Shown here one piece after another: positions 61,109-64,000 of a DNA stretch of 64,000 nt (within the stretch, counting starts at the first letter, position 1; the number at the start of each line of letters is the position of its first letter). The position numbers were made by a program, and so were the translations under genes. Source of the stretch: Bacillus sp. B15-48 (GTDB lineage: Bacteria; Bacillota; Bacilli; Bacillales; Cytobacillaceae). Under the pieces are notes generated by a model. That model saw nothing but the letters and a program-made list of their open reading frames with translations, did no database searches and had not been told where the DNA came from. The DNA lies in the NCBI RefSeq assembly GCF_016879755.1, contig NZ_WOFU01000001.1, positions 868,001 through 932,000 of the forward strand, given 5' to 3'.

Positions 61109-61729
61109 ATGCATATTGCGGATGGTGTCATCAGTATTTCCGTTGCCGTGACGACAACGGCGGCGGCGGTTGGCTTATTGGCCTATTCTCTCAAAGGAAC
61201 AAAAGAAGCGGAAATTCCGAGAATCAGCCTGCTCGCTGGGGCCTTTTTTGTTGCCTCGTTAATCAATATTCCGATTGGCCCTACTTCTGTTCACCCATTA
61301 TTAGGAGGCTTCCTCGGATTAGCGTTAGGACGGCGAGCGCCGTTTGCGATTTTTATCGGCTTAGTGCTTCAAGCTGTGTTGTTCCAGCATGGAGGAATCA
61401 GTACCTTTGGCGCCAATCTGTTATTAATGTCGATTCCAGCGCTGTTGATTTACTGGTTATTCTCTTATTCAAGTAAGCTTCCTGCGTTTTTAAAAGGCTT
61501 TTTAGCGGGATTTGTGGCGATTTGCATCGGGGTGTTTTTATTAATGGTTCTCTTGCTGTTTTCAGATTCGCGCTACGGTGAAGGGGCCTTTTCGGTCATC
61601 CGCATCATGTTTTTTGCCTACTTGCCGCTTGCATTACTAGAAGGTGTGTTAACAGGGTTTGCAATTAAGCATTTAGCTGCGATGCGATCGACTCTTTTTA
61701 TGGGAAAAGTCGAGGGGGAAAGGAAATGA
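61109..61729 (+). CDS. CbiM/NikM-type S-component of a Ni/Co ECF transporter
   Basis: 206 residues from MHIADGVISISVAVTTTAAA (GAGGGGGG upstream; a longer frame at 61049 lacks support). The N-terminal Met-His-Ile-x-Asp-Gly forms the metal site of CbiM/NikM, with His2 as ligand. Then come LAGAFFVASLINIPIGPTSV with HPLLGGFLGLALGRRAPFAI and VLQAVLFQHGGISTFGANLL, and seven membrane helices. It is the first gene of an operon with NikL-like, NikK-like and CbiQ/NikQ genes, which points to nickel rather than cobalt. No cobalamin riboswitch was recognised upstream. Confidence 0.88.
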   Translation: MHIADGVISISVAVTTTAAAVGLLAYSLKGTKEAEIPRISLLAGAFFVASLINIPIGPTSVHPLLGGFLGLALGRRAPFAIFIGLVLQAVLFQHGGISTFGANLLLMSIPALLIYWLFSYSSKLPAFLKGFLAGFVAICIGVFLLMVLLLFSDSRYGEGAFSVIRIMFFAYLPLALLEGVLTGFAIKHLAAMRSTLFMGKVEGERK

Positions 61730-62124
61730 AACGCTATTTATTGTTTCTCTGTATTGGTCTGCTTTTTTTTATGAGTCCTCAATCGGCATTTGCCCATAAA
61801 ATGGTCGTTGAACAAGTGGACGCTGGAGTGATCCACGTTCGTTATGATGATGGCACGGCCGCACGGTTAGCGATTGTCTCTGCTTTTAACGACGACGGGC
61901 ACTTGCTTTTCGAACAGCAAGTGAATGAGGATGGGGACCTTCACTATGACAAGGAGGTGAATGTTTATCGCTTTGTTGCCGATGATGGACTTGGTCACCG
62001 CGCGTCCTCCGTAGTGACAGAGGAACCGACGATGTTGGAAAGTATTCCAATTTCGATTCGTGCGCTGTTAGGTGTTTCGCTATTACTGTTTATTGCCGCA
62101 ATCTTTCTGTTTCGCAAGAGATAA
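61726..62124 (+). CDS. NikL-like auxiliary protein of the Ni ECF transporter
   Basis: 132 residues, overlapping cbiM/nikM by 4 bp (ATGA). A signal peptide ends in SAFA, leaving a mature N-terminal His (HKMVVEQVDAGVIHVRYDDG). A beta-rich extracytoplasmic domain and a C-terminal membrane helix with FRKR tail follow (SIRALLGVSLLLFIAAIFLF). Proteins of this shape (NikL/NikK, DUF4198-related) sit with NikMQO and may present metal at the outside. The exposed N-terminal Ala-His is a plausible ligand. Confidence 0.7.
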   Translation: MKRYLLFLCIGLLFFMSPQSAFAHKMVVEQVDAGVIHVRYDDGTAARLAIVSAFNDDGHLLFEQQVNEDGDLHYDKEVNVYRFVADDGLGHRASSVVTEEPTMLESIPISIRALLGVSLLLFIAAIFLFRKR

Positions 62125-62181
62125 AGAGGAAGTTTTCATGACTAAGTCACGCAGATTGATACAGGTGAGGAGTGAATTTTT

Positions 62182-63003
62182 ATAAAAAAAATAATCGGTT
62201 TTCTCGCTTTAACTATTGCTTGTATTCTATTGGTTCATCCCCCGAATGCAGCCGCCCATGAGCTGTTTATTCAAGTGGATGAGAATAGTGACGAGTTAAG
62301 GGTCGATGTTTTATGGGGGCATATACGGGATTATGTAAGTGAAGCGGATGTTGAGGATTTTCAATTATTTGTTCGTTATCCAAACGGTGAGACAGAGCAA
62401 TTGGATTTAGAAGCGGTCGGGGTTCACTTTCGGGCCTATGTACCGACAAATGAGGGCGGGGATTATACTTTTTGGGCAATCAGAGAGCCAGGTACATACA
62501 CCCCAGATGACGGGGTTCCCCAATTGAGTGTGCACTCGGCGAAAGTGATTGTTCATGTTGGTGAGGGAAGCGAGCGCGCAGACGAAGCGGTTGACGCCGA
62601 TTTGGAAATCGTTCCGAACAGTGATGTACGTCATTTTTCGACCGGAATATTTAGCGGCACGGTTTTAATGGATGGGAGTGTAGCTCAAGAAGCAGCGATC
62701 ACCGCCTATGGGCCTAGTGGCGAGATTGTTGAGGCGGTCACGAATAGCAATGGCGAGTTTGAACTTCCTTTCGGCTCTGCAGGAACATGGCTCATTAAAA
62801 CAAATGTAAAAATCGATGAAGCTGGGACGCTTGGCGATGAAGATTATGAGTTGATTAGCCGGACATCGACACTGATCGTTGATACGGAACAACCATCGAA
62901 TTCGGGGTCGTCAAACAACATTGGGTCACTCGGAGCGATGCTGCTAATTGGTTTATTGGTCGGAGGTTCGGTGTCGATGTTGGCGTTACGAAAAAGACAA
63001 TAG
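62182..63003 (+). CDS. NikK-like DUF4198 protein, apparent ATA start
   Basis: The mature part (AHELFIQVDENSDELRVDVL, VLWGHIRDYVSEADVED, FRAYVPTNEGGDYTFWAIRE) is DUF4198/NikK-like, with a C-terminal helix (IGSLGAMLLIGLLVGGSVSM). A good signal peptide exists only if translation starts at 62182, where the codon is ATA (ATA AAA AAA ATA ATC, reading as KKIIGFLALTIACILLVHPP) behind GGTGAGGAG. The next start, TTG 62230, would cut the signal peptide in half. So either AUA or ATT initiation is used, or the ATG was mutated. 273 aa from ATA. Confidence 0.7.
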   Translation: MKKIIGFLALTIACILLVHPPNAAAHELFIQVDENSDELRVDVLWGHIRDYVSEADVEDFQLFVRYPNGETEQLDLEAVGVHFRAYVPTNEGGDYTFWAIREPGTYTPDDGVPQLSVHSAKVIVHVGEGSERADEAVDADLEIVPNSDVRHFSTGIFSGTVLMDGSVAQEAAITAYGPSGEIVEAVTNSNGEFELPFGSAGTWLIKTNVKIDEAGTLGDEDYELISRTSTLIVDTEQPSNSGSSNNIGSLGAMLLIGLLVGGSVSMLALRKRQ

Positions 63004-63018
63004 GGTCGTGAGGAAACG

Positions 63019-63735
63019 ATGAACAACAGCGAAGAGTCATTAAAAGCTATGCCACAATGGGCGTTTTCGTGGGAGCCGCGCGCAAAATTAATCGCGGCCA
63101 TCATTTATATTTTCGGTGTCATTAGTTTAACGACGCCATTGTTTGCGGGAATTGCCTACATGCTTGCCGTGATGACTGTCCTTTTAATGGGAATCCCTTT
63201 GATTGTATTGTTAAAACGGTATTTAATCATTACCCCTTTTCTTCTATTAATGACGGTGCCATTATTATTTGACGATGCAGGCGATCATCTTTCATTTGCA
63301 ACGTTAATTATTGTGAAGGCATTTACTTCGATGACCGTAATTACAATTTTACTCGACTCGCAAACACCTGAGCAGTTCATGAATAGCCTTGCCGGGTTGA
63401 AAATTCCGCCTGTCGTCATCACGGTTCTCGTCCATTCATTTCGCTATGTTTATTTATTTCTCGATGACATTCAAAAATTGCAATTAGCGGCAAAATCCCG
63501 CCTGTTTCAAGGTGGGATTAGCTTACAAAAATTAAAAATCTACGGCCAGCTTACCGCGACTTTGCTAATAAAATCATTAAATCGTTCTGACCGTGTCTAT
63601 GAAGCGATGGCCTCACGCTGTTTTACCGGCACATTGCCTCTTAAATATTCACGTAAAATCACAACCGCCGATCTCGTGAAAACAACCTTTGTTGGCGTGG
63701 TGATTATTGGCTTGATTGTTTTTGAAAAAGTTTAA
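63019..63735 (+). CDS. CbiQ/NikQ-type T-component of the ECF transporter
   Basis: 238 residues with the T-component fold: five membrane helices, and the coupling helices with LVHSFRYVYLFLDDIQKLQL, AAKSRLFQGGISLQKLKIYG and LNRSDRVYEAMASRCFTG (Ala-Arg-Gly-like signatures that contact the ATPase). It should couple NikM to an A-component ATPase. No such ATPase (NikO) is found in the window after it. The DNA to 64000 is repeat, so it may follow beyond the edge. Confidence 0.85.
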   Translation: MNNSEESLKAMPQWAFSWEPRAKLIAAIIYIFGVISLTTPLFAGIAYMLAVMTVLLMGIPLIVLLKRYLIITPFLLLMTVPLLFDDAGDHLSFATLIIVKAFTSMTVITILLDSQTPEQFMNSLAGLKIPPVVITVLVHSFRYVYLFLDDIQKLQLAAKSRLFQGGISLQKLKIYGQLTATLLIKSLNRSDRVYEAMASRCFTGTLPLKYSRKITTADLVKTTFVGVVIIGLIVFEKV

Positions 63736-63751
63736 GAGATTCGCGCGCTTG

Positions 63752-64000
63752 TCCCGGTTAAGCAGCTTCGTTTTATTGCTAGTCCCATTGTGTCACCGGT
63801 GAAGCAGCTTCGTTTTATTGCTAGTCCCATTGTGTCACCGGTGAAGCAGCTTCGTTTTATTGCTAGTACTCGGAATAAAATGAGTTTTTTAAAATTTATT
63901 GCTGGTAACAGACTTTTTAATCCTAGTAGTGGGATTAAATAGTTTTATATATTCCGAGTAGTAGGATTATATCTTGAGAAAACTTTGTTTTAATCCGAGT
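63752..64000. repeat. Tandem repeat array at the window end, 42-bp period
   Basis: AAGCAGCTTCGTTTTATTGC begins at 63760, 63802 and 63844 (42-bp steps), joined to AGTCCCATTGTGTCACCGGT in the first two units and to AGTACTCGGAATAAAATGAG in the third. Later ATCCTAGTAGTGGGATTA and ATTCCGAGTAGTAGGATTAT palindromes follow. It is the same family as the array at 58502 and runs off the edge. Confidence 0.75.

Overview
The window looks like a chromosome segment of a low-GC, endospore-former-type Bacillaceae (Bacillus / Anaerobacillus / Alkalihalobacillus-like). The support is AT-rich sequence, AGGAGG-type ribosome sites with many TTG/GTG starts, a ComK-family gene, a B. subtilis-like capsule/EPS kinase-phosphatase module, a TcyP-type cystine carrier, and Hol-Tox peptides typical of Bacilli. 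Genus and species cannot be fixed from sequence alone. No rRNA, tRNA or CRISPR array was recognised.

Layout. (1) 0-5.5 kb: a minus-strand catabolic operon (crotonase, orphan TRAP binding lipoprotein, PaaK-like ligase, acyl-CoA synthetase) behind two palindromic operator candidates. (2) 5.5-25.2 kb: a variable, repeat-riddled zone. It carries a patatin phospholipase paired with an odd protein that reads as an L7/L12-like domain plus a BCCP-like domain whose biotin lysine is replaced, CoiA-like, ComK-like and ComM/YifB competence-related genes, a RAYT (Y1) transposase, a membrane DnaJ protein, and a dense set of toxin-antitoxin modules: two Hol-Tox type I pairs plus remnants, RelBE, an antitoxin with a broken RelE, a MazEF remnant and a UPF0175/DUF3368 pair. 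Many copies of two REP-like palindromic families lie between and inside genes. Several genes (RNase H, comK, galE) break off at a copy. (3) 25.2-47.8 kb: a large minus-strand exopolysaccharide/capsule locus with chain-length regulator, BY-kinase, PHP phosphatase, 4,6-dehydratase, GalU, pilin-like protein, aminotransferase, initiating sugar transferase, ATP-grasp, FemAB-like, epimerase, two glycosyltransferases, polymerase, pyruvyltransferase, flippase and a GH105-like hydrolase. It is interrupted by a disabled IS1182-type element and a decayed pyruvyltransferase copy. (4) 48-57.3 kb: SGNH hydrolase, two micro-proteins, a LysM-NlpC/P60 hydrolase, an NTF2-like protein plus an OYE/FadH-like flavoenzyme flanked by repeat arrays, and a Lon-like protease. 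(5) 57.3-64 kb: minisatellite-like arrays, a CBO0543-like membrane protein, TcyP, and a Ni/Co ECF transporter set (CbiM/NikM, NikL-like, NikK-like, NikQ) whose ATPase is not in view.

How the genes work together. The EPS cassette encodes a Wzx/Wzy-type pathway: GalU supplies UDP-glucose, the 4,6-dehydratase and DegT aminotransferase probably make an amino-deoxy sugar, the sugar transferase loads it on undecaprenyl phosphate, glycosyltransferases extend it, FemAB-like, ATP-grasp and pyruvyltransferase proteins probably decorate it, and Wzx, Wzy and the Wzz/kinase module export and polymerise it. The 5-25 kb zone looks like a site of repeated insertion, deletion and addiction-module turnover.

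Most notable for follow-up: the patatin plus L7/L12-BCCP-like gene pair; the RAYT/REP families sitting at gene breakpoints; the doubled Hol-Tox type I modules; and two four-palindrome arrays with mirror-image, helically phased spacing.
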